A stretch of 64,000 bases of DNA, taken from the NCBI GenBank assembly GCA_037903475.1, contig JBAJFG010000188.1:310001-374000 (forward strand). The letters are read 5' to 3'. The DNA comes from Ancylostoma caninum (lineage: Eukaryota > Nematoda > Chromadorea > Rhabditida > Ancylostomatidae). How positions within the stretch are numbered: the first letter of the stretch is position 1; every line of letters begins with the position of its first letter. Positions 12,001 through 40,800 of the stretch are shown one piece after another. The translations under genes and the position numbers were made by a program. Below the pieces are notes generated by a model. It had not been told where the DNA came from, ran no database searches, and worked only from the letters and a program-made list of their open reading frames with translations.

Positions 12001-12589
12001 GTGAAAATAAAAATTGAAGCAACAACAAAGTAACGTGCTGTTATCTCTTATGACTGCATTCCAGCACAACTCCACGTATGGTCAGATGTTCACGACGTCG
12101 TTGAAGAAATATGGTCAATTATGCATCGGTTTGTACCGGTTGCACGATCAGGACAATTCCGAGTCAGTGAAGCGATACGTTATAACGAATCCTCCTGCTG
12201 AGCTGCGGATAAGAAGCTCTGACTATGTAAGTGGAACTCAAGCTGTAACGCATAAGGCTAATGAAACTTCAGGTCAAAATTGAAGCTGACTGCACACTAC
12301 GAGTTGATGCCGGTGAACTATCACGTTGTTAACTGCCTAAGAGTCTTAGAAAAATATGTTTTCTGTCATTTGAACGTGGAATCACTGAAAATTTCCCTAC
12401 TTCAAAATTGCGGGGGTGTCACAGTGCAGTTTCCAAGGTTCTAAAAAAACTGTGTTGTGAAGCATTAGTAAAGACACTGAAGATGTCTTAGCTATCTCAA
12501 CCACGTACTTCACTGTTAAATTTTAGGTATATGTGCTGGAGCAGTTTGACCCCGGCCTGGAATACGAACCCGGAAAGCGACAATTCTAA
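1..12589 (+). CDS. slo-1: BK calcium-activated potassium channel SLO-1, 3' portion (15 exons)
   Basis: This is the C-terminal 561 residues of the large-conductance, voltage- and Ca2+-gated K+ channel, which repolarises neurons and muscle at the plasma membrane. Exons joined by phase: 1-176, 1773-1849, 1907-1948, 2014-2052, 2392-2473, 5289-5354, 6581-6731, 7657-7766, 7825-7939, 8433-8585, 10134-10257, 10311-10441, 10496-10690, 12065-12226, 12527-12589. All introns are GT-AG and the total is 562 codons. The window opens inside the end of RCK1 ([20 protein letters not shown]). A linker follows, then RCK2 from about local residue 190 ([11 protein letters not shown]). The calcium bowl [16 protein letters not shown] lies at local residues 385-400, and the protein ends EYEPGKRQF. 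The pore and voltage sensor lie upstream of the window. SLO-1 is the known target of the anthelmintic emodepside. Identity is very secure; the small linker exons may be alternatively spliced. Confidence 0.96.
1557..1667. repeat. Member of dispersed GATTACCC/GGGTAATC inverted-repeat family (partial)
   Basis: Near its right end it contains GTTTACCTTGGATAATCTCA followed by GTGATGCATACAGGC. This resembles the right terminus of the cleaner copy at 17894-18014, including the internal GTTAACAT motifs. The left terminus is not recognisable, so this copy is partial. Confidence 0.45.
2972..3423. repeat. Foldback/MITE-like element 1 in slo-1 intron
   Basis: The left arm, from about 2972, contains TTTTCATGTGAGAAGAATC, GATCACAAC, ATTCCGTG and then CCTGTGGGCGGAG. 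The right arm to about 3423 carries the same blocks in reverse complement: CTCCGCCCACAGG near 3289, then CACGGAAT, GTTGTGATC and GATTCCTTTTCACATGAAAA. Each arm is about 150 bp with scattered mismatches, so the two copies have aged. No coding capacity is visible. This fits a non-autonomous DNA transposon; the superfamily cannot be told. Confidence 0.72.
3593..3665 (+). ncRNA. tRNA-Ser-like relic (pol III A and B boxes)
   Basis: The segment TGGCCGAGTGGGGAAGG resembles the D-arm/A-box of type II tRNAs (Ser/Leu). It is followed by TGGACTGTTAAG in the anticodon region and GGGTTCGAAGTCC as a B-box. The flanks do not form a convincing 7-bp acceptor stem and the T stem pairs poorly. It is therefore a tRNA pseudogene or SINE head rather than a working tRNA, although the internal promoter boxes look fairly well kept. 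Confidence 0.5.
3711..3760 (+). pseudogene. U2 snRNA 5'-end fragment
   Basis: The sequence starts ATCGCTTCTCGGCCTTTTGG and runs on through CTAAGATCAAAG to CTGTTCTTAT, which matches nucleotides 1-50 of U2 snRNA. Differences fall in the branch-point recognition segment, where the usual GUAGUA is replaced by TTAGTT. Similarity stops abruptly after CTTAT, so this is a truncated, non-functional copy. It sits inside an inverted-repeat element downstream of a tRNA-like segment. Confidence 0.78.
8735..8947. repeat. Short inverted-repeat element (MITE-like) in slo-1 intron
   Basis: The left arm contains TATTTATCGTTGATGCGCG then TCAAATTTGACGCG. The right arm contains CGCGTCAAATCTGACCCGCA then TGAACCATAAATAAC, its reverse complement with a few mismatches. 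The total is about 213 bp and no coding frame is seen. The left arm also contains a perfect 18-bp palindrome, CGCGTCAAATTTGACGCG (about 8753-8770). Confidence 0.65.
9485..9940 (+). mobile_element. Possible 3' end of a non-LTR retrotransposon
   Basis: The 102-codon frame at 9485-9793 ends [18 protein letters not shown] then [19 protein letters not shown] and a stop. This pattern (F-x2-R, SVxxF, then a short helix) is what one often sees at the C-terminus of CR1/jockey-type reverse transcriptases. About 130 bp later comes TAATAAATGAATAAATAAG, a short tandem tail typical of LINE 3' ends. No catalytic reverse transcriptase motif is present, so this would be a 5'-truncated fragment. It lies in the slo-1 intron between 8585 and 10134. 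Confidence 0.3.
10331..10378 (+). other. slo-1: Calcium bowl of SLO-1 RCK2
   Basis: The exon 10311-10441 encodes [16 protein letters not shown]. The run of five aspartates at 10343-10357 is the Ca2+ bowl, the high-affinity Ca2+ site of the BK gating ring. It is intact here, so this gene should encode a Ca2+-responsive channel rather than a SLO-2/Slack-type one. Confidence 0.93.
11213..11271 (+). other. Exon-like segment with splice signals inside slo-1 intron
   Basis: CCTGTCCAG precedes the segment and GTAGGT follows it, and the 59-nt interior is GC-richer than the surroundings. It would be spliced between exons 10496-10690 and 12065-12226. Because 59 is not a multiple of three, inclusion would shift the SLO-1 frame in RCK2. 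Possible poison or cryptic exon, or chance. Confidence 0.2.
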
Positions 12590-14662
12590 TAGTTCACTTG
12601 GCTACGGATACTAATTGCTCAATTTGTCCAGTCCTTTGCTCTTCCATACATATGTTCTGCTTGTTACTTTTCCTATGATCCCACTATATCTCTCATTGAG
12701 TGCACGAATTTCATGGATTATGCATGAAAACCGTTGTATTTATGCCCAACACGAAGAAGTTCCCTACTGATGAGTACGTCTTCGCACGCAGGTTGTGCAC
12801 GTGCGCAGCTTTCTCACGATGCATCGCTCAAGTCAGTGCTATAGGTGCAGGTACTTCACTATCTCATTTCGACTCTTTGTACATTGTTAATTTAAACTAA
12901 CTGCTTCCTCTCTTATTCTGTGTAATTCGACGACATCTATCAGCTAGTCACCCTGCCATATAGGCTTGTATCCTTGACTTTCACGTTCGATCGGTATTCA
13001 TCTTGATATGTGCGCCACTCTTTCAACATCTCCTTATACGAATAAGGGTATCTCATTGTAGACATTTATTGCCTTTTATGATCTTTTCTCTTTTGCTGAA
13101 TTCTTATGCGAAGAAGCAAGAGTCGCTATTAAATATTATATTGTTTCATTGTAACCTGACATGAGCTTAATATTGGCAACACTGCTTACGCTTACAGAGG
13201 TTGCACGTAATTTTCAAAGTATGACTTCAAAAGAGGTCAAGCGCAATTGTCATGAGCCGTCTGGTTCGTGATGATTCACTCTGGTCTTACGACTCCTTCT
13301 TATGCGAGAAGATCACAACATACAAGCTGTATTAAAAGCTCAGCGGGTTGCTTCAACAATCCTTCGACTTGACACTTGCTCCTGCACCACCATTTACATC
13401 TGACTAAGGAAACTAGATTTGCATTTGAGTAAAGGGGAACTGAAAGGCAAAGGAAATTATAACGTGAAACTTATCCAGGAAATAAAAATTGTATTCTTTA
13501 TAAGGCTCGAGATTTGTGGGAAATATAAAGACAGTAAATTCCACACGTTTTGGTATAGAGCGACCAAACCATTTTTCGGGAGAAATTCGCAGCAAAACAT
13601 TGTTTGTTGGACGAGAATCATCCCGTTCGTAAATCATTTATTTTACTACTGCACCAGCGGAGCTCTTGTTCAATCTTTATTCTTTTCTCCTTTGATCTTG
13701 CCACTGTACCGAGGCGATTTTGGAGAACTTTTTCTACGATATGAGAATGAACAGGTTTTGGTACTCGACTGCGTGTACTTTGTTTCACTGATAATTCCGC
13801 AGCATGAACGCAGCTAGAACAACGTAAAACATCGAGTGGAAATCACGACAGTATCACCTCCCAGTTGCTGCCATCCTCCCCTCAATCGCTGTTCGAGCTT
13901 TCCTCCTCAGCAATTGACGGAAAACATGTGGTAGCAATGGAGGGCAGCATTGCGGCACTCGGGAGTAGATGTAACCCGACACAAGCTGTTCGTGCTGTGT
14001 TATTAGCGCAGTATAATGCGAATGGAATGGAATGGATCTGGAAACTGCATCATACAGGAATGGCGTTCATTTGTACTAGCAGCGAACGTTCTACCAAGTA
14101 GGGAAGCTTGCTATACGAGAGTGAGTTGACAATTTTCTGGGAAAACAATGAAAATGAAATAAATTAATTTCAAGCAATATGCAAACCATATCACCGAGCT
14201 CAACTAAAATTTTTGCGATAGTGGCTGTCTTTGGATGTTCAGGATCACGCTGGCTTGATTTTCGTTGCCTTTTTTTAGCTCTGACTAGAAGGCTGCGCGA
14301 ACTTTGTTTTATCTAAAACTGAGTACAGCCTCAGTTGCTTGAGCTTAACTGCTTGTAAAGAATAGGACCTTCTTCAGATAGACCAAGCACTTCTGCTCAA
14401 TCCATTCAAAAATGAAGTCAACACAAAGAAATAAAAACTTTTGATTCCATTTGCAGACTTTAGCTTATCCCGCTTTCTTTTTCTTTTATGGAAAGGCACA
14501 CCTACGTAAGTCTACAATGAGTTCCGAGGTCCCTTGCGAGTGAACAGTTTATCGAACAAAAAAGAGACAACTACGTCGGACCCTGAAGCAATATGTAGTC
14601 GACTGCGTAGAAATATACATTGACATATTCAGCATGTAGGGAAGAGCTGTCAGTCCATCCAT
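12590..14662. other. Intergenic region slo-1 / far gene (3' to 3')
   Basis: This is the 2.1-kb tail-to-tail interval between the slo-1 stop and the FAR gene stop. It should hold both 3' UTRs; a possible polyadenylation hexamer ATTAAA lies near 13126 for slo-1. Open frames of 130 and 78 codons occur (13419-13817 and 13865-14101) but show no family features, and I do not call them genes. Confidence 0.6.
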
Positions 14663-15485
14663 CTAGTTGTTGTTCTCCAGAACTTTCGCTGTGTTGTTCT
14701 CCAGAAATTTCGCTAACTGCTCATCTGCAAGTGTGCAACATCAAAAAGCTTGTATGATGCTGGGCCTTAAATATTTAATAAAGAATTAAGGCCTACTTCC
14801 GAGAACATTGGCGAGAGAGGGGAATTGTTTCTGGAAATCAGCCTTGCCAGCTGCGGACAGCATCTTGAACCTGTTCATGCGATCGAGTGTGTTTTTCAGC
14901 AACTCATCACGACTTGGTCTTCTACCCGCGAAATGTTGAGCGTGGACCTTACGGGCATTACCGAGAATCTCAAACCTCTTTGTGACAGGTGATTGTGTAC
15001 AATATCTTAGTCGGGGAATTTCTCACCTCTTCGGCAAAAGCTTTGGCCTCAGGTCCGAGAGCGGCAACCTTGTTGCCGATCAGCTCTTGGAATTTCTCGA
15101 TTTTCGCCGCGGTAGCCGGAGACTTTGCTTTGATCGCTGCCATAATCTTAGCAAAACTATATTCTGATGTTCAATTTCGGAAGCAAACTCTTTGTAAGCT
15201 CATGTTTAGAAAACACTGGGCCTTTACCTCCTCTTCCCTGTTGTACATGGAGGAATTTTTGTAGAGTTCTACTAGGACAGAAATGTCGGCGACAGAAAGG
15301 TCAGCAATGAAGTCCCTCAGCTCGACGGGGATGAGCCCTGGAGACATAGTTTTTACAGTCAAAGACCTTTTTTAGAGGAAAAATGCTAGCTGACTTTTCA
15401 GTTGTGGTGGAATATCTCCCAGTTCTGTTGCAGAAGCCAGAGAAAGCGAGAGTACCACAACTTTGACGATGGTTTCCCATATCAT
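14663..15485 (-). CDS. Secreted fatty-acid and retinol binding (FAR) protein, 5 exons
   Basis: FAR proteins are small, helix-rich nematode lipid carriers secreted into body fluid or the host interface. Exons in coding order: 15485-15395, 15337-15228, 15146-15027, 14977-14797, 14724-14663. This gives 187 residues, the usual family length, with consistent phases and GT-AG introns. Residues 1-20 (MIWETIVKVVVLSLSLASAT) form a signal peptide. Then come LIPVELRDFIADLSVADIS, MAAIKAKSPATAAKIEKF, VAALGPEAKAFAEE and KADFQKQFPSLANVLG, all in the family's order. The start is preceded by CTCCAG nine bases upstream of the ATG, usable for cis- or SL trans-splicing. The tail carries a small internal duplication (KFLENN / KVLENN). 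It sits head-to-head with sec-23. I cannot assign it to a particular far paralogue. Confidence 0.93.
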
Positions 15486-17412
15486 CGTTCAATTCTGGAG
15501 CCGAACTAAAACAAAGATGACCCATCCATGTATGATTGAAGTGATCCTGTTCGCTTGAACGCAATTTACATCAGAAGACCATACGAAATTGAGGAAGGGT
15601 GACATTTACGAAATGTGCGATGCGAAGGTAGTCATAGTGTCAAGATGCAGCTGTGGCACGTGGTAATAGGTCTAGACCATTAGACTGCACTAGCGTGGTC
15701 AAAATGTTCAGCAAATTCCCCACGATTTCTGCTGGGCTAACAGATTACTCTGCGTATTGAAGGGATGACCTCTTGAAATAGGAAAAAGTAGCGTGATTCA
15801 TGTATCGTCCTGAGAAAGTTTCCGATCACAGTAAAAACACTCACTTTCAGAACTGTAGATGAATCACTACTACCTTCTCACAAACATCTGTAAATCCCAC
15901 CAGAGAACGACAACTTGTCAGAGAAATGCACATGAAAAGGTGAAATATGGCGAGAACATGAAAGCTGATCGCAAGAAAGGGTTGTGATGCAGAATATTCG
16001 AAAATGCACTAAAGCTTAGACAGTGGTGAGTTCAAAACAATTTCACCTGTGTGTTACGACCTTGTCGCAATCCGGTTAAGGTGGGGTCGAGGAGAGGGGG
16101 CTGGGGTGTAGACCGTGGAACGAAACCGATGGTGTAAATGAGAACAATGAGGGTGACGCGGGACCGGGGCAAAGTCAGTTGATAAAATGACAGTTGATCA
16201 GATAGATTGATCGCGTTCTCTCTTTCTCTTATATCTCCATAACCATATATTTTCCCCCGTGAAGCACCTACATTATTCTGAGTATTCATAATCACTATTT
16301 GACATCTTGTTCTATGTATAACAACGCAAAACTCATTCTGTTCGTAGTCGTGGGCAAAAGAGCATTGAAATCAGTAGCGCTTGCCTTTTATCGAAAACTT
16401 CTGACTGCGCAAAATAAGGAACGCCTTTTTCTATGGATATCGGTGGATCACCTGCGTCTACAATCTGCGTCAGAAGCGACGATAGTTGAGGATTTCTGCA
16501 TTCTGCTTGCATTTTTCGCCCGCTTTCCCAAGTGCCAAACACCTCCCCACGTTTTCTTCTATTTCCTCTCCAGCTACTGTTCTCGATGTAACGAACCATA
16601 TTCAACTTTAGTAAGCATCTAAGCCAAAGCCATACTCCAGCAACTGAATTTCTTTGACAATGTTACACAGGAAGACAATTTTTTCGCTCGCCGTTTAGTT
16701 TGTCGGAACCGTGCGCCTGCGTGGATGACGAAACTCGTCCAGCGTAATGCCTGCATTCTTCTGAATGGTCGTTTCTTTTTTGTTACATCCTCATAAGGCG
16801 AGTGTTTTACAGCATTCCCCCTCAGATTGACAGATTTCTGGTAACTGAAGAGGAATTGGCTCCCAATACCTCTCGGTAGAAGGTCATAGGTGAGAGCTGT
16901 TGAACGTCGCGGCAGTTTCCGCGCGCGGTAGCTTTTCGCCGCGTCCACGATGAACGCAGATTCGCATACGTGGTCCATCTCTTGCGCATGTTTTGATGTT
17001 TGCGAGGTTTCATTCGCTTCTGTTTGCTGATTTTGGTGATGTTCTGTCTTGTATTCGAAATTTCTCCAATTAAACTGTATATGGTCACGTTTTCATCCCA
17101 AAATTTGTTTTGCTTCTTGTGTGATTTATTTTTTTTCTCGAAGATCCAAGAAGTGAACCTTATCCAGGAGGGAAGGAATCATGTCATACACTGGCAAATG
17201 CTTAAGTCGATCAAGTTATAGATGATCCTACAATCTCGTAACAGTGTACTATTTGAGATTCCTAAATAATTTGTTTATTCGTGATATGGAGATTTTTTTT
17301 CTTTGAATTTTCTGGACTTGTTCTGTCGTCTTTTAATCTATGTAAGCGACTTCACTTTTCACTTTTTCTTTATTTTTCTGGTCTATGAAGTGCCCTTTTT
17401 TTCAGTCGCCCC
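15486..17412. other. Divergent promoter region, far gene / sec-23
   Basis: This 1.9-kb stretch lies between two divergently oriented starts, so it should contain both promoters. I see no gene in it. A G-rich block at about 16070-16170 (AGGAGAGGGGGCTGGGG) stands out from the AT-rich context but is not assignable. Confidence 0.6.
17397..17412 (+). promoter_or_regulatory. Probable trans-splice acceptor upstream of sec-23 ATG
   Basis: A strong 3' splice site, TTTTTTTTCAG, ends at 17405, only seven bases before the sec-23 ATG at 17413. In nematodes, an acceptor this close to a start codon with no clear upstream exon usually marks spliced-leader addition. A 5' UTR intron remains possible. Confidence 0.5.
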
Positions 17413-37386
<19,974 letters not shown>

Positions 37387-37862
37387 TTCTCGGTGCATTT
37401 TCGGGCTTCAGCCGACAAAATCCCATCAAACAGAAGCACGAGCACAGCTGGTGCCGGCTATCGCGTTTCTCCCAACTTTCCATCCAAAGTTTTGTAGGCG
37501 TGACTTCAATAATTCGGAGTGTTATTGTGATATGAGATCCAATGCTTGTCTTGTTATTGATTTTCGGAGTTGTTATAGGGGTCAAATGAGTTATTTATAT
37601 TTATTAAATATATGCATGCCTTCACCTGTTTTGTGATAAATCAATATTTATTTCTTTTTTTTTCAGGATTTGTTTTTCTTATTAACAACGTGGAACTTAT
37701 TATGCTGTTTACAAAGTTAAGCTCAATAAGAGGGAATCATCTGCTGAAAGTTACTTAAATAGAAATATCAACACTTGTTTTTGTTATGAATAAGAGAACA
37801 GTACTGATGGTAGATAGAGATAATCGGTGCTGGTGAGAGAGCTGCTGCTGACTGGCTAGGAT
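37387..37862. other. Convergent 3' region, sec-23 / ncx-1
   Basis: The two stop codons face each other 476 bp apart, so both 3' UTRs must fit or overlap here. On the minus strand an AATAAA (TTTATT at 37647-37652) is placed about 210 nt after the exchanger stop. No gene is seen. Confidence 0.65.
37647..37652 (-). terminator. Candidate polyadenylation signal for the exchanger gene
   Basis: AATAAA on the minus strand, about 210 nt downstream of the stop at 37863. It is followed by a T/A-rich stretch. It is a plausible but unproven 3' end. Confidence 0.4.
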
Positions 37863-40800
37863 CTAAAATCCGGGGATAACACAGTAAGCCTCCAATGTGC
37901 TTAGTGTCAGATATGCGAGCCACACGAGTAGGAATATCGCCGAGCAGATATACTTTGTCCGTACGGGACCACCCAGTTCACCAGCGATTTTCTTGTTGAA
38001 TCTGGAAAATTTGCAGGATTTTTGAGGTGAAGTTTCCAGGATTTTTCAAAAGAAGAATTTCAATAAACTGCCCACGAACCTCCGGAATTGTAGAACGGCT
38101 ATGCAAATTATTGATCCAATTATGAACATAGTGACGGAGAACGCTAGTGAACCAGCGCTGACACTAAAAATGACAACTGCTTTCGGTTCAGATTTATTCA
38201 ACGAATTAACGAAAGGTGAAAGACGTACACGAATTGAGTCCCATTCCAAGCGTGGACACATGCCGCAATCGCCCATGCAATGCCGATACCCAGGAAAACG
38301 TTCACAGCATTGGAGCCCGTCACGTTTCCTGAATGTTGACTTCAGCAAAAATGGTATGAAGTATAAACGGGATGTCTTCCTCACCTATTGAACTGTCCGC
38401 CCATTTGTCCTGTATGGCAGCTGTCTTCGAAGCGAATGTATCTGAAAAAAAGAGTAGTCAGTGGATAGCTCAATCCCAATATTATAAGGACCCACCTGGT
38501 ACACTAGTGCCCATAGCGACGAGTGAAATAGCTGTTACGGTATCTTTCATTCCTACCGTACATCCGAAATGCGATGCCAAGTCACCGATTATTGCGGTTA
38601 ACAGGCCGATCATTACTATGGCGACGACGAAGCAGAGCCAACCTGAAAACAGGCTTATTTGGGGATGAATTTCTGCTAGGCGGCGATGTTTGAAGGATGT
38701 CACTCCCCTTAAGTCGTTCGAGGTTTACGCGATCTTAGTTGTAACCTGCTCAGATGCTTAAGGATGCTTAGGAATTGAGGCCCCGTTGAGCGCTCCAAGA
38801 TCTCGGAAAATCCCAATAGGCAATGCCTGCACAGTAATTACTCTACTCATATTCCAAGCCCATCAGAGCGAGCCAAGATGGAGATAATCGGCGGGACATA
38901 CTGGAAACCGACGGAATCCAGCTGGATTCGAAGGATCAACTTCATTTCTCCTACGAAGTGTAATATCTCCCAAATTGATCAAGGGGAAGTGTGTTTGCGA
39001 CAGTTGACTGTAACATTATGAAAGATCGAAGTAGAAAATTGAAAATATATTGATTTGAGCGAAATATTATAAACTAAACATGGAGAGAAACTCGTTGAGG
39101 AAACGACTTTTTACGGCTCATCCTTCTTTGGACATTGGCACATTGTAAAAGGAACTTCACAAAGTAGGGCTTATTATTACATACATATTTATTCCATCTA
39201 TTTTCAGATAGAGAACTTATAAAAAGAGGATTTAGACATGAAGTATGTATGTTAAACACGTATTCTACTGTAGACCACTGCTCCTTTGTTAACTCTGTTC
39301 TCGGCACAGGTCTAGCGTCACGGCACTGAGTATAGCCCCTGTTAGTTGCATAGTGTTATATGTATACTACTCTGCGGAAACTGACCCCCACTCCAATCAC
39401 AAATTGTGAAATTTTTCACAATGAAACTAACTTTTCCACATTCAATCACTAAAGATACTAACGTTGCTTGAAAATAACTAAACTTCACTGATATTCACTA
39501 CCTCATTGTTTTCATAAAATTCCCTAAAAAAATTCCATGTTGAATCTATCGCCCCAAACCTTCCGGAAGCTGAAGAACCTGTAATCTCCAGCAGCAGCAT
39601 GTAACCTCACCATTATAGTAGTCTGTTGGTGGAATCAGTGCGAATAGTAGTTTCCAAGGGAGCGAGACGTAGTGCATGATTTTCTCCTTCGTCGTGATGT
39701 TACCGTCTTCATCTGAAATAGAAAAAGGCACTGTCTGGATCCTCTGGGCTTTTGCTCATGCATTTGTTCACGCGTTTTTTTTTTGTGCAAGCATTTTTTT
39801 TTGAAGTAATCTGAAGTATTTGCAGAACTTCTTAGCATGTTCTATAGCTTTATTTTCGTTCTGTTCAAATAAATTGTTGGTATTTCGAAAACCCTTCCAT
39901 TTGTTTTTGACCTCCGATTCGTTCTATGTATACACACATATGTGTGTCCCTGAAAAGTGACATTGGGCATCAAACCTAGCTCACAACATTTTCCTGGCGA
40001 TTTTAATGCATTGTTCCTGTTGTGGATCGAGAAAAGGAAACCTTCTAAAGAATGGAAGAAGGTCATGAATAATAGAGTAGAGCACGTTATGGTACGTTAA
40101 CATCCTGAAAAATTTATCATTTCAAGGCGTCAAGAAATTGAGGCCATCGACTTTTCACCTGGTGTTGGGGAAGGGCAATGTTTTCATAAGGACTTTGTTA
40201 ATATTTATTACGAAGTTGGTGCGAAATTCTCCACAGAGGTAGCAACTAATTTATAGCTTAACAACAAGCGTACCGAGAAGAAAAATTGCTGTAATATTTG
40301 CCCGTTTCAAGGCACTAGAATATTTCATCCGTAAATAACAAGCATTTTCTTTGGAGTGCGACGAATCCATGCCTATTTTAGAGGGTAGTTTTCCATGAAA
40401 TTCATTAATTTCCAATAAATTGCTTTAAATTGCTTGGAATATCCCAGAAAATATAGATTTATCGCCATTCGCTAAGAAGATACCATGCCGACTTCGATTG
40501 CCCAGGACAGCGACCATAGCGCAGTGCGTGTGTTTTCGCATTCTATGCGGGGGGCCAAGGGTTCGATTCCCGCCCAAGGTCGAATGATGAACAAAGTTAT
40601 CCCTGTCTGACTTGTGTTGAGGACAAAGATAAACACTGACGACTACAGTTTTCATCTCCTAACATGATGATTAGGAAGCAGCTACGGTCAAATATTCGCA
40701 TTCGAGCAAATATTCGGAAAGGTCGAGGGCTCGAGTGCTGAAATGTGCGCAACTCATGATACTTGAATCCTCAAAATACAGTTCTCTAAAATTACGACTT

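Noticed and set aside
13419..14101. Two plus-strand frames (132 and 78 codons) in the slo-1 3' region
   Set aside because: No start context, splice sites or family similarity; AT-rich composition favours chance frames.
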